Shown: positions 18,501 through 25,390, counted from the stretch's first letter. The stretch is DNA of 59,880 nucleotides from Allorhizocola rhizosphaerae (GCF_003426775.1 NZ_QJUG01000016.1:1-59880), one strand, 5' to 3'. Numbers and translations: made by a program. The notes: a model not told the origin generated them from the sequence alone.

Positions 18501-18544
18501 TGCGGAGGCCGGACGGTGACGAAGCGGAAGACTTCCGAACTCAT
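15506..18544 (-). CDS. large multidomain protein of unknown function (1012 aa)
   Basis: First gene of the operon. No signal peptide. Residues 1-260 are mostly helical with an Ala/Arg/Glu coiled coil (REARAAAAATAREAREAQAR, near 200). At about 345-395 comes AHIENVLKSETRTRTF followed by a Thr/Glu-rich run (TEQTEVTETEVTEEKERD) and TERFELQTE. Residues 400-480 are Ser/Thr-rich, alternating polar/hydrophobic, like strands that form an amphipathic hairpin. The C-terminal end (about 905-960) has VTRHSVNVTGNGTAFTS...RIRIG..TYVIRTVLDEQTIRLA..YTG, a beta module of a kind I associate with phage tail or head proteins. ATG 18544 follows a GCGGGG stretch. I recognise the general look of a widespread unnamed family but no function. 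Confidence 0.8.
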   Translation of the reverse strand: MSSEVFRFVTVRPPQEVDSLQASSDASIDLGAFPTSLTNTLRVLRGDGGREAMVDAASAFAASESFVDSPRRIDERYLDFAAAVKALPEHQFWTGAGQAFTASFNTNPAAFVATEAFIAFYGRVGDSIVSSMMLSSVPPKVRALLTASARLLFLIRRLAAADRLSRAGFQSAPLVLPHGIFPLPPASTGDLREARAAAAATAREAREAQARLADELTAHRRAVDELLATFNSTGPAGNSGLIFALPDSARLTEATRGVLRDLRLADGPIDVPKTVALLENRAAELARGLHSGNGLAPTGTPGPCPPAPEVGIPADAATVPTGHGDARILGIADLMVLEQELLRYELGEIAHIENVLKSETRTRTFKTSTTTEQTEVTETEVTEEKERDLSSTERFELQTESQSVISSTANKEAGLTIHASYGPSVDATSNFNFSSGSSRQRSDSASASYAREITTKARDRVQTRTLTRRTTSVVKVIEETSQHGFDNKNGNNDIIGVYRFVDKVYQAQIVNYGKRLMLEFTVPEPAAFVRHALTRRPTAGVTLAEPDPPGYCQPDGKTFVPLKATDITRDNYLYWASKYGASDVESPPPSVVIASGAKKSPEQLPSAGDRLIATDLFDVSIADGYLAQSAFINIYGETQAGKHQVIVQIQDQQGTYIEPDNDGGIFPLKLLPTSTVTVTVNSVGFHNWEVLALVFCTLSLEKFQEWQFKTFTSVMNAYRDEKSRFDQAVAEARLQADRGVVGGINPVFNREIEQTELKKGCVALLTGQRFDLFDAVARNVAPFGYPEIDFAEAKAEGAYIQAFEQSFEWNNMTYLFYPYFWGRKDDWPELATLTDDDPLFLRFLRAGAARVQVPVRLGFEQAVLTYLSTGELWGADGAVINADADSPDPVHLSIVDELKSQLGNNNVEGVGTLNVTRHSVNVTGNGTAFTSDDENRRIRIGLKTYVIRTVLDEQTIRLATSYTGDTAQQVGYSLGGKLIGEPWEVKLPTNLVKLDNTPIISSAPTVATPDES

Positions 18545-18865
18545 GCCCCGCAGGGTGACCGCCGCGGCTGATGCCGTGCTGACGTGGCGCTGAAAACCCC
18601 TTACCCGGGGGCCGGGGTGTGTTTGTTGCGCGCTGCATCTCTGCCCTGAGTGGCCGGAGCAGAGGTGTTGGGGTGTGCTGTTGCGTGCGCTGCATCTCTG
18701 CGCTGAGTGGCCGGAGCTGAGGTGTCGGGGTGTGCTGTTGCGTGCGCTGCATCTCTGCCCCGAGTAGCCGGAGCAGAGATGTAGCGCTCCGCGAAGACAC
18801 CCGGACCAGGCTCGACCGGCCCCGGCCGTCGCGCAGAATCAGTTGATCAAGCCGAGCCGCTCAGC
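18545..18865. other. 321-bp gap upstream of the large-protein operon
   Basis: Holds the 57-bp tandem hairpin array (18630-18787) and little else; the promoter of the minus-strand two-gene operon must lie here. A 103-codon minus-strand frame over this stretch is only the translated repeat (57 is a multiple of three) and is not a gene. Confidence 0.7.
18630..18787. repeat. 57-bp tandem hairpin array, three copies (hairpin-repeat family)
   Basis: GCGCTGCATCTCTGC starts at 18630, 18687 and 18744, exactly 57 bp apart. Each unit has CATCTCTGC-xxxGAGTxGCCGGA-GC(A/T)GAGxTGT, a stem with the loop core GAGTRGCCGG, followed by GGGGTGTGCTGTTGCGT. The third copy pairs best: GCGCTGCATCTCTGC with GCAGAGATGTAGCGC (one G-U pair). 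Stem and loop match the palindrome at 5304-5357 in reverse orientation. Confidence 0.85.
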
Positions 18866-20092
18866 TCAGCGCAGCGGGCGCGCCAGGCGGATGGTGATGA
18901 ACTCGTTGTTGTCCGGCTGCCCCGGCGTGCGGCCGGACGAGAACGGGAAGTTGTTGTCGTTCAACACTCCCAGCGTGCGGTCGTCCAGGATCACGACGTC
19001 CTCGATGGTCTGGAACGGGAACCGGAACGTGTCACCCGGCCCGGCCAGGTGCTTCGGGTCGGCGATGTCGAGCAGGTCGGCCACGAGGGTCTTGTCGGCG
19101 TTGCCGTCACGGTCACGGTCGCGCAGGTCGATCTGGTAGATGCGCTTGAACGCGGCCGCGTCGCCCTGCAGGTTGTCCCGCTCGATCACCAAAAACCGGT
19201 GCCGGTCGATGGCGATGAAGTCGCCGATGGCGTGGTCCGTGCTTTCCAGCTGATATTTCCATCTGGTACCGGTGTAAGCCTGCGCGCGCCGGTCGAGCTC
19301 GTAGATCCGCAGCGATCCCGCGGGGTCACCGGTCACCGTGCCTTCGAGCATCGGATACAGGAAGCGACCGTCCACCGAGGACGCCATGCCCTCGAACCCC
19401 CTGCTGCCCCCCAGGTTCGCCGGCACACCCAGCATCGCGGCCCGCTCGGGAGCGTAGACGTCCGGCAGCGGGATCGGCGCGGCCGCGAGCCGTCCGGCCC
19501 GGTCGAAGCGCAGCAGGTACGGGCCGAACTCGTCGCCGATCCAGTACCCGCCGTCGTGTTCCATGGCCGCGGCCGGCTCCTGGCCCGCGTGACCTCCTCT
19601 CGCGCCCGCCAGGCCGTCAGTCTTGACGATCGACTCGACGTCGAAGTCCGACCCGGTGAGCACGCGGTCGGGCCGGGTCAGCGGCCACGGCACGAGCCCG
19701 CGCGGGTCGGTCAGGTTGATCCCGCCCACGACGTCGACCGTTTTCGAGCCGAAGTCGGGAATCACCCGATGGATGCGCAGCACGAAGTCGGCGCTGTTGG
19801 CCTTGCCGCCGTATCCGTTGTCCGACAGCACATCGAAGCTTCCGTCCCGGTTGCGGGCGATCCCGCTGAATCCCTGCACCGGCTGGTCCGCGAACGGCGG
19901 AGTGACCCCGTTGATCGGCGCCGTGCCGAGCGCAGAGCCGGACGGGTCGCTCGCGGGCACGAATGTCAGCGCGGGCAGCGAGGCGAACCCGGTCAGCGTG
20001 GCCCGCCCCGCGGAATCGGGCTCAGCCGCGGCCGCGCTGCTCGCCGGCAAGAGAAGCAGCAGCGGCGTCATCACTATGGCTAGTTTCTTCAC
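18866..20092 (-). CDS. secreted esterase-like protein of the phytase-like family
   Basis: 408 aa, signal peptide MKKLAIVMTPLLLLLPASSA. The mature protein has the signatures of the 'esterase-like activity of phytase' family (pfam13449-type): GFSGIARNRDGSFDVLSDNGYG, IGDEFGPYLLRFD, GFEGMASSVDGRFLYPMLEG and FIAIDRHRFLVIERDN. These proteins are predicted beta-propellers acting on phosphoesters outside the cell; the substrate is not known from sequence. GTG 20092 is the start; it overlaps the upstream EamA gene by 71 bp in another frame, and an in-frame ATG at 20071 would still overlap, so the pair is probably translationally linked. Confidence 0.82.
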   Translation of the reverse strand: MKKLAIVMTPLLLLLPASSAAAAEPDSAGRATLTGFASLPALTFVPASDPSGSALGTAPINGVTPPFADQPVQGFSGIARNRDGSFDVLSDNGYGGKANSADFVLRIHRVIPDFGSKTVDVVGGINLTDPRGLVPWPLTRPDRVLTGSDFDVESIVKTDGLAGARGGHAGQEPAAAMEHDGGYWIGDEFGPYLLRFDRAGRLAAAPIPLPDVYAPERAAMLGVPANLGGSRGFEGMASSVDGRFLYPMLEGTVTGDPAGSLRIYELDRRAQAYTGTRWKYQLESTDHAIGDFIAIDRHRFLVIERDNLQGDAAAFKRIYQIDLRDRDRDGNADKTLVADLLDIADPKHLAGPGDTFRFPFQTIEDVVILDDRTLGVLNDNNFPFSSGRTPGQPDNNEFITIRLARPLR

Positions 20093-20990
20093 CCGGGGAA
20101 GGTACGTCCGCGATCTTAACCGCTTTCGAACGCCAGGGGTTGGTTGTCGAAAGGAACGACCCGATCAGGATGAGCGCGAAGCCGAGCAGGGTCGTGCTGG
20201 TGAGCGGTTCGTGCAGCACGATCACGCCGAGGACCACGGCGACGGCCGGGTTCACGTAGCTGACCAGTGCCGCCCGGCCCGCGCCGATGGTCGCGATGAG
20301 GCGGTAGAACAGCAGCAGGGCGACGGCCGTGCTGAACACCCCGAGGATGACCACCGACGACACGGCCTTGAGGCTGGGCAGCTGGGTGGGCGCGGTGGCG
20401 ATGGCGAACGGCGCGAGGAACAAGGTGGTGAGCGTGACGGTGGCGGTGGTCAGGCCCAATGACGGGACCCCGGCCAACTTGCGCTTCACGATGAGGGTCG
20501 AGCCGGCGTAGCCCAGCGTGGCCAGCAGCACGTAGCCCGCGCCCAACAGTCCGAAGTGGTCACTGCCCAGGTCGAACCCGACGACTGCCGCCACGCCGGT
20601 CAGGCCGATGCCCAGGCTCACCAGCCGCCCCCGGGTGATGCGCTCGCTCACGTCGAACCGAAGCGCCAGTGCGGCGATCATCAACGGCTGGGTCGCCAGC
20701 AGCAGGGCCGTCAGCGACGAGCTGATGTATACCTCGCCGTACGTGATGAGCAGGAACGGGCCGCAGATGTGGGTCAGCGAGAGCACGACCACCGTGCCCA
20801 CGCGCCCGCGCAGCGCCCGCAGCGCCCCGCTGCGGATGGCCAGCGGAAGCAGGATGGCCGCGGCGATGGCCGTGCGCCCGACCACGATCACCGGCGGGGA
20901 CAGCTCGAACACGGCGATCTTGATGAACAGGTACGGGAAGCCCCACAGCACGGAGACCGCGGCGAACATCAGCCAGGCACGACGACTCAT
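20022..20990 (-). CDS. EamA/DMT-family transporter
   Basis: 322-aa inner-membrane exporter with ten predicted helices in two EamA repeats (first: SVLWGFPYLFIKIAVFELSP, second: LLGAGYVLLATLGYAGSTLI). Proteins of this superfamily export amino acids or small metabolites. ATG 20990 (MSRRAW) chosen; three extra residues are possible. The gene is divergent from a LysR regulator across 71 bp, the classic arrangement of a LysR regulator and the exporter it controls. The polar C-terminal tail (about 25 residues) is the part overlapped by the esterase gene. Confidence 0.9.
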   Translation of the reverse strand: MSRRAWLMFAAVSVLWGFPYLFIKIAVFELSPPVIVVGRTAIAAAILLPLAIRSGALRALRGRVGTVVVLSLTHICGPFLLITYGEVYISSSLTALLLATQPLMIAALALRFDVSERITRGRLVSLGIGLTGVAAVVGFDLGSDHFGLLGAGYVLLATLGYAGSTLIVKRKLAGVPSLGLTTATVTLTTLFLAPFAIATAPTQLPSLKAVSSVVILGVFSTAVALLLFYRLIATIGAGRAALVSYVNPAVAVVLGVIVLHEPLTSTTLLGFALILIGSFLSTTNPWRSKAVKIADVPSPGEETSHSDDAAAASLAGEQRGRG

Positions 20991-21017
20991 GACACACACT
21001 GTGCCCTGCTACGGTCT

Positions 21018-21061
21018 TTAGGAGAAGTGGTGATCACCTTATCCGGCTGTTAGGAGCGCTA
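21018..21061 (+). promoter_or_regulatory. EamA/LysR control region: palindrome and possible leader peptide
   Basis: GGTGATCACC at 21029-21038 is a perfect 10-bp palindrome, a candidate LysR site. A -10-like TACGGT lies at 21010-21015. Directly behind AGGAG (21020-21024) a tiny frame GTG GTG ATC ACC TTA TCC GGC TGT TAG (21027-21053) ends inside the AGGAG that serves the LysR gene, so a leader peptide could be coupled to it. It contains TTA, a rare codon here. Confidence 0.4.
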
Positions 21062-22048
21062 ATGATCGACATGCAGCGGCTGCGCGTGCTGAGCGAGGTC
21101 GCCCGGCACGGCAGCTTCTCCAAGGCGGCACAGGCCCTGTTGTTCACGCCGTCGGCGGTGTCGCAACAGATCGCCGCGCTGGAGCGCACGCTCGGCACGC
21201 CGGTGGTCGACCGCAGCACGCGCGGGGTGGTGCTCACCGAGCCGGGCCGGCTGCTGGTCGAGGCGGCCGAAACCATCTCGGCGGAGCTGCTGCACGCGCA
21301 GGCCCAGATCGAGCGGCTCAGCCGGGGCCACACCGGGCGCCTGACCATCGCCACGTTCACCAGCGGCGGGCAGTATCTGCTCCCGGCCGCGCTCGGCCGG
21401 TTCACCGCGCAGCACCCCGAGATCGAGCTGACCGTGCTCGAACACGAGCCCGACGAGAGCATCCAGCTCGTGCGGCAGGGCAAGGCCGACATCGCGCTGG
21501 CCTACCGCCACTCCAGCGACTCCGGCGCGAGTCCGGAAAAACTCCGTTCAGGCGAAGCCGTGCTCTTGCGCGGCGGGACTCGGTCGCGAAGCGATCCGAG
21601 GCCCACCGCTGCTGAAAAAACAGGCATGCAATGGACCCATCTGATGGACGATCCAATGTGGATAGTGCTGCCGCCGGGGCACCGGCTGTCCAAGCGCAAG
21701 CGGGTGCGCCTGGCCGACCTCGCGCACGAGCGCTGGGTCATCGGCTGCGTGAAGACCTCCGACCTGCTTCACCGCTACGCGGCCCTGGCGGGCATCGAGC
21801 TCAACGTCGCCTGCAGCGGCACGGATTACTCCTTCGCACAGTCGCTTGTGGACGCTGGACTGGGCATTTGCCTGGTACCATCCGTCGCCTTAAAGAAAAC
21901 GGCAAACGCGGTGGCCTTGGAGCATCCGCGCCCCGAACGACACATCGGCGCGGTGACAATGCGCCGCCGCCACCCGCAGCCGCAGGTGGAGGCGTTGCTG
22001 GAGACGCTACTTGGCCTGTGCCGCGAACATCCAGTGGTGCTTGCGTAG
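21062..22048 (+). CDS. LysR-family transcriptional regulator
   Basis: 328 aa. N-terminal winged helix-turn-helix (MIDMQRLRVLSEVARHGSFS, then KAAQALLFTPSAVSQQIAAL), linker helix, then the type 2 periplasmic-binding-like effector domain (about 90-310; TGRLTIATFTSGGQYLLPAA). AGGAG (21052-21056) is five bases before ATG 21062. It probably represses or activates the divergent EamA exporter and itself. The segment around residues 155-190 is longer than in most relatives (a Gly/Arg/Ser-rich insert, LRGGTRSRSDPRPTAAEKTG). The 3' end overlaps the convergent Dps gene by 42 bp. Confidence 0.9.
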   Translation: MIDMQRLRVLSEVARHGSFSKAAQALLFTPSAVSQQIAALERTLGTPVVDRSTRGVVLTEPGRLLVEAAETISAELLHAQAQIERLSRGHTGRLTIATFTSGGQYLLPAALGRFTAQHPEIELTVLEHEPDESIQLVRQGKADIALAYRHSSDSGASPEKLRSGEAVLLRGGTRSRSDPRPTAAEKTGMQWTHLMDDPMWIVLPPGHRLSKRKRVRLADLAHERWVIGCVKTSDLLHRYAALAGIELNVACSGTDYSFAQSLVDAGLGICLVPSVALKKTANAVALEHPRPERHIGAVTMRRRHPQPQVEALLETLLGLCREHPVVLA

Positions 22049-22453
22049 GTCGTGCTCCGCGGAGATCAGCAGGTCCTGCGAGACCGGGTCGGCCTCGGCG
22101 GTCTCCTTGACGCCCTCGCGCAACCGCCCGACGATCTCGGCGAGCAGCTGTACCATGCGCGTGATCACCTCGCTGTCGGGCACCGGGCCCTCGCCGAACG
22201 GGGCGCTCGTGTCGCGCGCCACGGTCGCGGCGCGGCCGTCCGGGTTGACGCCGATCGCGACCGCGCGCTCGGCGAGCGTGTCAGTATGCTCACGCGCGGT
22301 AGCCACGACCTCGTCGAGATGCAGGTGGATCGAACGGAAATGCGGGCCGGTCAGGTTCCAATGCGCCTGCTTGCTTTGCAGGGCAAGGCCGATCAGATCG
22401 ACCAGTGCCCGCTGCAGGGCCTCTCCCGTGACCTTCTGTTCCTCTGGTGTCAT
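22007..22453 (-). CDS. dps: Dps-family DNA-binding/iron-storage protein
   Basis: 148 aa, four-helix ferritin-like fold. The inter-subunit ferroxidase ligands are visible: SKQAHWNLTGPHF (His), SIHLHLDEVV (His, Asp, Glu). Dps dodecamers store iron and protect DNA from peroxide in stationary phase. The N-terminal tail is short and the C-terminal end stops at HHWMFAAQAK, without a Lys-rich tail. TATACG (complement of 22460-22465) lies six bases before ATG 22453, so a leaderless transcript is likely. The 3' end overlaps that of the LysR gene tail to tail. Confidence 0.9.
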   Translation of the reverse strand: MTPEEQKVTGEALQRALVDLIGLALQSKQAHWNLTGPHFRSIHLHLDEVVATAREHTDTLAERAVAIGVNPDGRAATVARDTSAPFGEGPVPDSEVITRMVQLLAEIVGRLREGVKETAEADPVSQDLLISAEHDLRKHHWMFAAQAK

Positions 22454-22459
22454 GACTAA

Positions 22460-22465
22460 CGTATA
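22460..22465 (-). promoter_or_regulatory. -10 box of likely leaderless dps promoter
   Basis: TATACG on the minus strand, six bases before the dps ATG, with no ribosome binding site. Confidence 0.45.
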
Positions 22466-22535
22466 CCCAGTTCAACGGCTGTCCATCGGCACAATGACTG
22501 GAGAGGTCAAGCACCCTGCTGTAGGGTGACTCCCC

Positions 22536-23588
22536 GTGATGCGGCTTCGGGTGGCAACCTCCACACTCGTCGTGCTCGCACTCGTCCTCGGAACGGCCGC
22601 CTCGGGTTTCGCACAGCCGGCGCCGACCAACCCGCCCAACGAGGGCAGCACACCGACCCTGCAGACCCTGCGCGACAACCTCCAGGCGGCCTCGGCCGCC
22701 TACATCGAGGCCGAGGCCAAGCTCGACGCGTCGAAGCAGCGGCAGGCCGAGCTCGAGGGCAAGCTGCGCAAGGCGGAGGAAGACATGGCCAAGGTGCGCG
22801 CGGGCGTCGCGCGCTACGCGGGCGAGGCATACAAAAACGGGCGCCTCGGTGCGATCGGCATGATGCTCAACTCCTCCAGCCCTGACGCGTTCATCGAGCG
22901 CGCCGCCGCACTGGACAAGATGACCCAGCGCGACCAGGGCAGCCTCGTCGCCCTGCTGGACGCGAAGCGCCGCGCGGCCGACGCCAAGGCGGGCATCGAC
23001 CGCGAGGTCGGCGAGCAGCAGGTCGCGGTGGACGAGATGAACAAGCGCAAGATCGCGGCCGAGCGTGCGCTCGCCGCGGTCAGCGGTGGCAACAGCGCCG
23101 GCACGAGCACGCGGGTCAACAATCTCGTCGGCGCCGCGCCGAGCGCGAATCCGGCCCCGCGCAACGATGACGGCAGCTGGCCCAGCCAGAGTTGCTCTGA
23201 AGACGACCCGACCACGCCCTCGGGCTGCAGCACCCCGCGCAACCTGCACGCGCTGCGGGAGGGTTGGCGGGTCGGCTACGACTGGCACGTGTCGTGCCAC
23301 CGCTCCGGCGGCGACGGCGAGCATCCGAAGGGCCGCGCGTGCGACTGGGCCGCGTTCCAGAACGGCTTCGTCAACAGCTCGGCGGGCGGCAACAACCGGA
23401 CTTACGGCGACAAGGTGGCGGCGTTCTACATCAAGAACGCGAAGGCGCTCGGCGTCATGTATGTGGTGTGGTACTGCCAGATCTGGCAGGTCAGCATCGG
23501 CTGGCGCCGTTACAACTCGACCGGGTCCAACTGCGGCGACGCGCCCGCCGGCGACCATACCAACCACGTGCACGTCAGCATCTATTGA
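22536..23588 (+). CDS. secreted coiled-coil protein with M15/VanY-like peptidase domain
   Basis: 350 aa. Signal peptide (RLRVATSTLVVLALVLGTAA), a coiled coil at about 45-115 (AEAKLDASKQRQAELEGKLR), a linker with SSxDAF motifs like those of NlpC/P60-type hydrolases, then a C-terminal domain of about 130 residues. That domain has CHRSGGDGEHPKGRACDWAA and DHTNHVHVSIY, where the His/Asp/His pattern matches zinc ligands of the D-Ala-D-Ala carboxypeptidase fold (M15; ARB_07466-like). Likely binds or cleaves cell-wall peptides. Start GTG 22536 or ATG 22539; TAGGGT at 22522-22527 suggests a leaderless start. Four Cys are probably in disulfides. Confidence 0.8.
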   Translation: MMRLRVATSTLVVLALVLGTAASGFAQPAPTNPPNEGSTPTLQTLRDNLQAASAAYIEAEAKLDASKQRQAELEGKLRKAEEDMAKVRAGVARYAGEAYKNGRLGAIGMMLNSSSPDAFIERAAALDKMTQRDQGSLVALLDAKRRAADAKAGIDREVGEQQVAVDEMNKRKIAAERALAAVSGGNSAGTSTRVNNLVGAAPSANPAPRNDDGSWPSQSCSEDDPTTPSGCSTPRNLHALREGWRVGYDWHVSCHRSGGDGEHPKGRACDWAAFQNGFVNSSAGGNNRTYGDKVAAFYIKNAKALGVMYVVWYCQIWQVSIGWRRYNSTGSNCGDAPAGDHTNHVHVSIY

Positions 23589-23646
23589 CGGCCGTTTGCC
23601 CGTAAACCGCTGGACAGCGAGCGCCGGCAACGGAGATCGTGGCAGT

Positions 23647-24387
23647 ATGCGCCAAGAGGACATCTGGGACGCCGAGGTAGCCCAGCGCTATGACACACCG
23701 GGCACCGGCATGTTCGCCCCCGACGTCCTGGGGCCCACAGTGGATCGCCTCGCCGAACTCGCCGGGGGCGGGGCCGCGCTCGAGTTCGCCATCGGGACGG
23801 GCCGTGTCGCCATCCCGCTTGCCGAGCGCGGGGTGCCCGTCACCGGCATCGAGCTGTCCGACGCGATGGTCGCTCAGCTGCGCACCAAGGCCGACGAAGC
23901 GGCGATCCCGGTCGTCATGGGCGACATGGCCACCGCGCTCGCCCCGGGCAAATTTACGCTGGTGTACCTCGTCTTCAACACGATCTCCAATCTGCTCACG
24001 CAGTCGGAGCAGGTCGAGTGCTTCCGCAATGCCGCGCGCCATCTCGTGCCCGGTGGGCGGTTCGTGATCGAGTTGTGGGTGCCGGAGTTGCGCAAACTCC
24101 CACCGGGGCAGCAGGCCGTGGTGTTCACGGCCGCCCCCGGCTATATCGGACTGGACACCTACGATGTCCTGCGCCAGCACGTGGTCTCGCACCACTTCCG
24201 GTTCGACGAGAGCCGGCAGGCACGGCTGGAGCGCACTCCGCACCGCTACATCTGGCCGGCGGAGCTCGACCTCATGGCCCAGCTGGCCGGGTTCGAGCTG
24301 GAGTCCCGGCACGCGGACTGGTCCGGTGCCGAGTTCACCGCCGAGTCGCGCTCGCACGTGTCGGTCTACCGCCTCCCGCCGGACTGA
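23647..24387 (+). CDS. class I SAM-dependent methyltransferase
   Basis: 246 aa, Rossmann-fold methyltransferase. Motif I is EFAIGTGRVAIPLAERGVPV (SAM binding, usually ExGxGxG; here AIGTG), followed by GIELSDAMV, then VYLVFNTISNLLTQSEQVEC and the post-I strand GGRFVIELW. Similar proteins methylate small molecules; the substrate is unknown. GGAG (23632-23635) precedes ATG 23647 by eleven bases. It follows the M15-like gene by 58 bp and may be independently transcribed. Confidence 0.85.
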   Translation: MRQEDIWDAEVAQRYDTPGTGMFAPDVLGPTVDRLAELAGGGAALEFAIGTGRVAIPLAERGVPVTGIELSDAMVAQLRTKADEAAIPVVMGDMATALAPGKFTLVYLVFNTISNLLTQSEQVECFRNAARHLVPGGRFVIELWVPELRKLPPGQQAVVFTAAPGYIGLDTYDVLRQHVVSHHFRFDESRQARLERTPHRYIWPAELDLMAQLAGFELESRHADWSGAEFTAESRSHVSVYRLPPD

Positions 24388-24451
24388 CGCCCGCCTCCCG
24401 CCGGCCCTGTCGGATTGACCATGAAGTTGATGCAAAGACACGCCGTCGAAC

Positions 24452-24483
24452 ATGGACGTAAGTTCATGATCGACGCGAAAGGG
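24452..24483. repeat. 32-bp intergenic element, copy A
   Basis: ATGGACGTAAGTTCATGATCG followed by ACGCGAAAGGG; 27 of 32 bases match copy B at 30841-30872 (14 consecutive identical bases TAAGTTCATGATCG). It lies between convergent gene ends (methyltransferase +, SRPBCC -). Function unknown. Confidence 0.6.
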
Positions 24484-24488
24484 CGGGG

Positions 24489-25115
24489 TTATTCGCCGGT
24501 GTAGAACTGGGTGCTTGCGCGGACTGCGGCTTCGACCTGCTCTGGGCTCGCGCCCGCCGCGGCGTGGGCGTTGCCCCACAGCTCGCTTGCGGCCGTGTTG
24601 AACCGCTTGGCCTCCGGCGACCCGATCCACGCGGCCCGCTCCTCGGGCGCGGCGAGCTCGCCGCGAAAGTGCAGGGCGAGGCCGAGCAGCGCGCCGTCCC
24701 AGCCGACGCCCACCGCGCCCGGACCGAATTGCGCCCACATCTCGTCCGGCACGGTGGCCGTGTGCTCCAGCTCGAACCGGGTCGTGCCATCGTCGTCTTT
24801 GGACAGCCGCACCTCGACCTCGCTGAAGTCACCCTCCTTGGGCTCGCCGAAGATCCAGCTGACCCGCAGCAGCCGGGGCGGCTCGCAGCGCAGCACCTCG
24901 CCGCCCGCGTTGCCCTCGATCTGGTAGCGCCCGCCCAGCCGGAAGTCGCCCGACACGGGCAGGAACCAGCGCGGCAGCCGCTCCGGGTTGGTGACGGCGT
25001 CCCACACGTCTTCGATCTCGGCGTCGTAACTGCGCCGCATCACGATGGTCTTCAGCTCGTCCTTGATGCTCAGCTCGCGCTGGACCAAGCCGAGTTCGCT
25101 GATGAAGTCTTCCAT
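24489..25115 (-). CDS. SRPBCC/AHSA1-domain protein
   Basis: 208 aa. After a 30-residue N-terminal helix comes an AHSA1-like START fold: VMRRSYDAEIEDVWDAVTNP, then ERLPRWFLPVSGDFRLGGRY, VLRCEPPRLLRVSW and DGTTRFELEHT. Such proteins bind hydrophobic ligands or assist Hsp90-type chaperones; in actinobacteria they are often paired with an ArsR repressor, which is absent here. ATG 25115 (MEDFISELG) is chosen over an upstream ATG because the promoter-like sequence TTGACT-N18-AATACT ends seven bases before it (leaderless). Confidence 0.85.
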   Translation of the reverse strand: MEDFISELGLVQRELSIKDELKTIVMRRSYDAEIEDVWDAVTNPERLPRWFLPVSGDFRLGGRYQIEGNAGGEVLRCEPPRLLRVSWIFGEPKEGDFSEVEVRLSKDDDGTTRFELEHTATVPDEMWAQFGPGAVGVGWDGALLGLALHFRGELAAPEERAAWIGSPEAKRFNTAASELWGNAHAAAGASPEQVEAAVRASTQFYTGE

Positions 25116-25137
25116 GACCGGGAGTATTTCAGGTACC

Positions 25138-25149
25138 ACTTATATAAGT
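25138..25149. promoter_or_regulatory. ACTTATATAAGT palindrome in SRPBCC promoter
   Basis: Perfect 12-bp AT-rich palindrome located between the -35-like TTGACT and -10-like AATACT of the minus-strand SRPBCC gene. Its position and ArsR-site-like composition make it a candidate operator. No ArsR gene is nearby. Confidence 0.45.
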
Positions 25150-25245
25150 CAAATCTAACGGATGGGAGAGCGGCATCGGCATCGGCAATGAACCAGGGCA
25201 CGTTCCCTGACCACGGCCGGGCCCGGCGGTCGCGCTGATCGGAAA

Positions 25246-25359
25246 CGACCTGCACGCGGTGCACCTCGGCGCGGAGTACAACCAGATCCGGTGGTCGACC
25301 TGGGAGGATTCGCAGGCGGCCGACTGTCCACATCGGATATTCGGCCGGGCGGCGGTTTA
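25246..25359 (+). pseudogene. unexplained coding-like fragment upstream of the kinase
   Basis: In one frame the stretch reads LIGNDLHAVHLGAEYNQIRW, then STWEDSQAADCPHRIFG, ending RAAV and TAG at 25357-25359. Amino-acid make-up and codon choice look like a real protein end, but the frame is closed by TGA upstream and has no good start (only an internal GTG). I do not recognise the family; it may be the 3' remnant of a deleted gene. Confidence 0.35.
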
Positions 25360-25379
25360 GTTCTCCGTGCGCGCGGGAA

Positions 25380-25390
25380 TACGTTGTGTC
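25380..25390 (+). promoter_or_regulatory. -10 box of likely leaderless kinase promoter
   Basis: TACGTT at 25380-25385, five bases before GTG 25391; TTTAGT at 25356-25361 could be the -35 with an 18-bp spacer. Confidence 0.45.

Noticed and set aside
18489-18800. 103-codon minus-strand frame with a 19-residue repeat (EMQRTQQHTPTP...)
   Set aside because: It is the in-frame translation of the 57-bp hairpin repeats; codon choice is poor and it overlaps the operon start.
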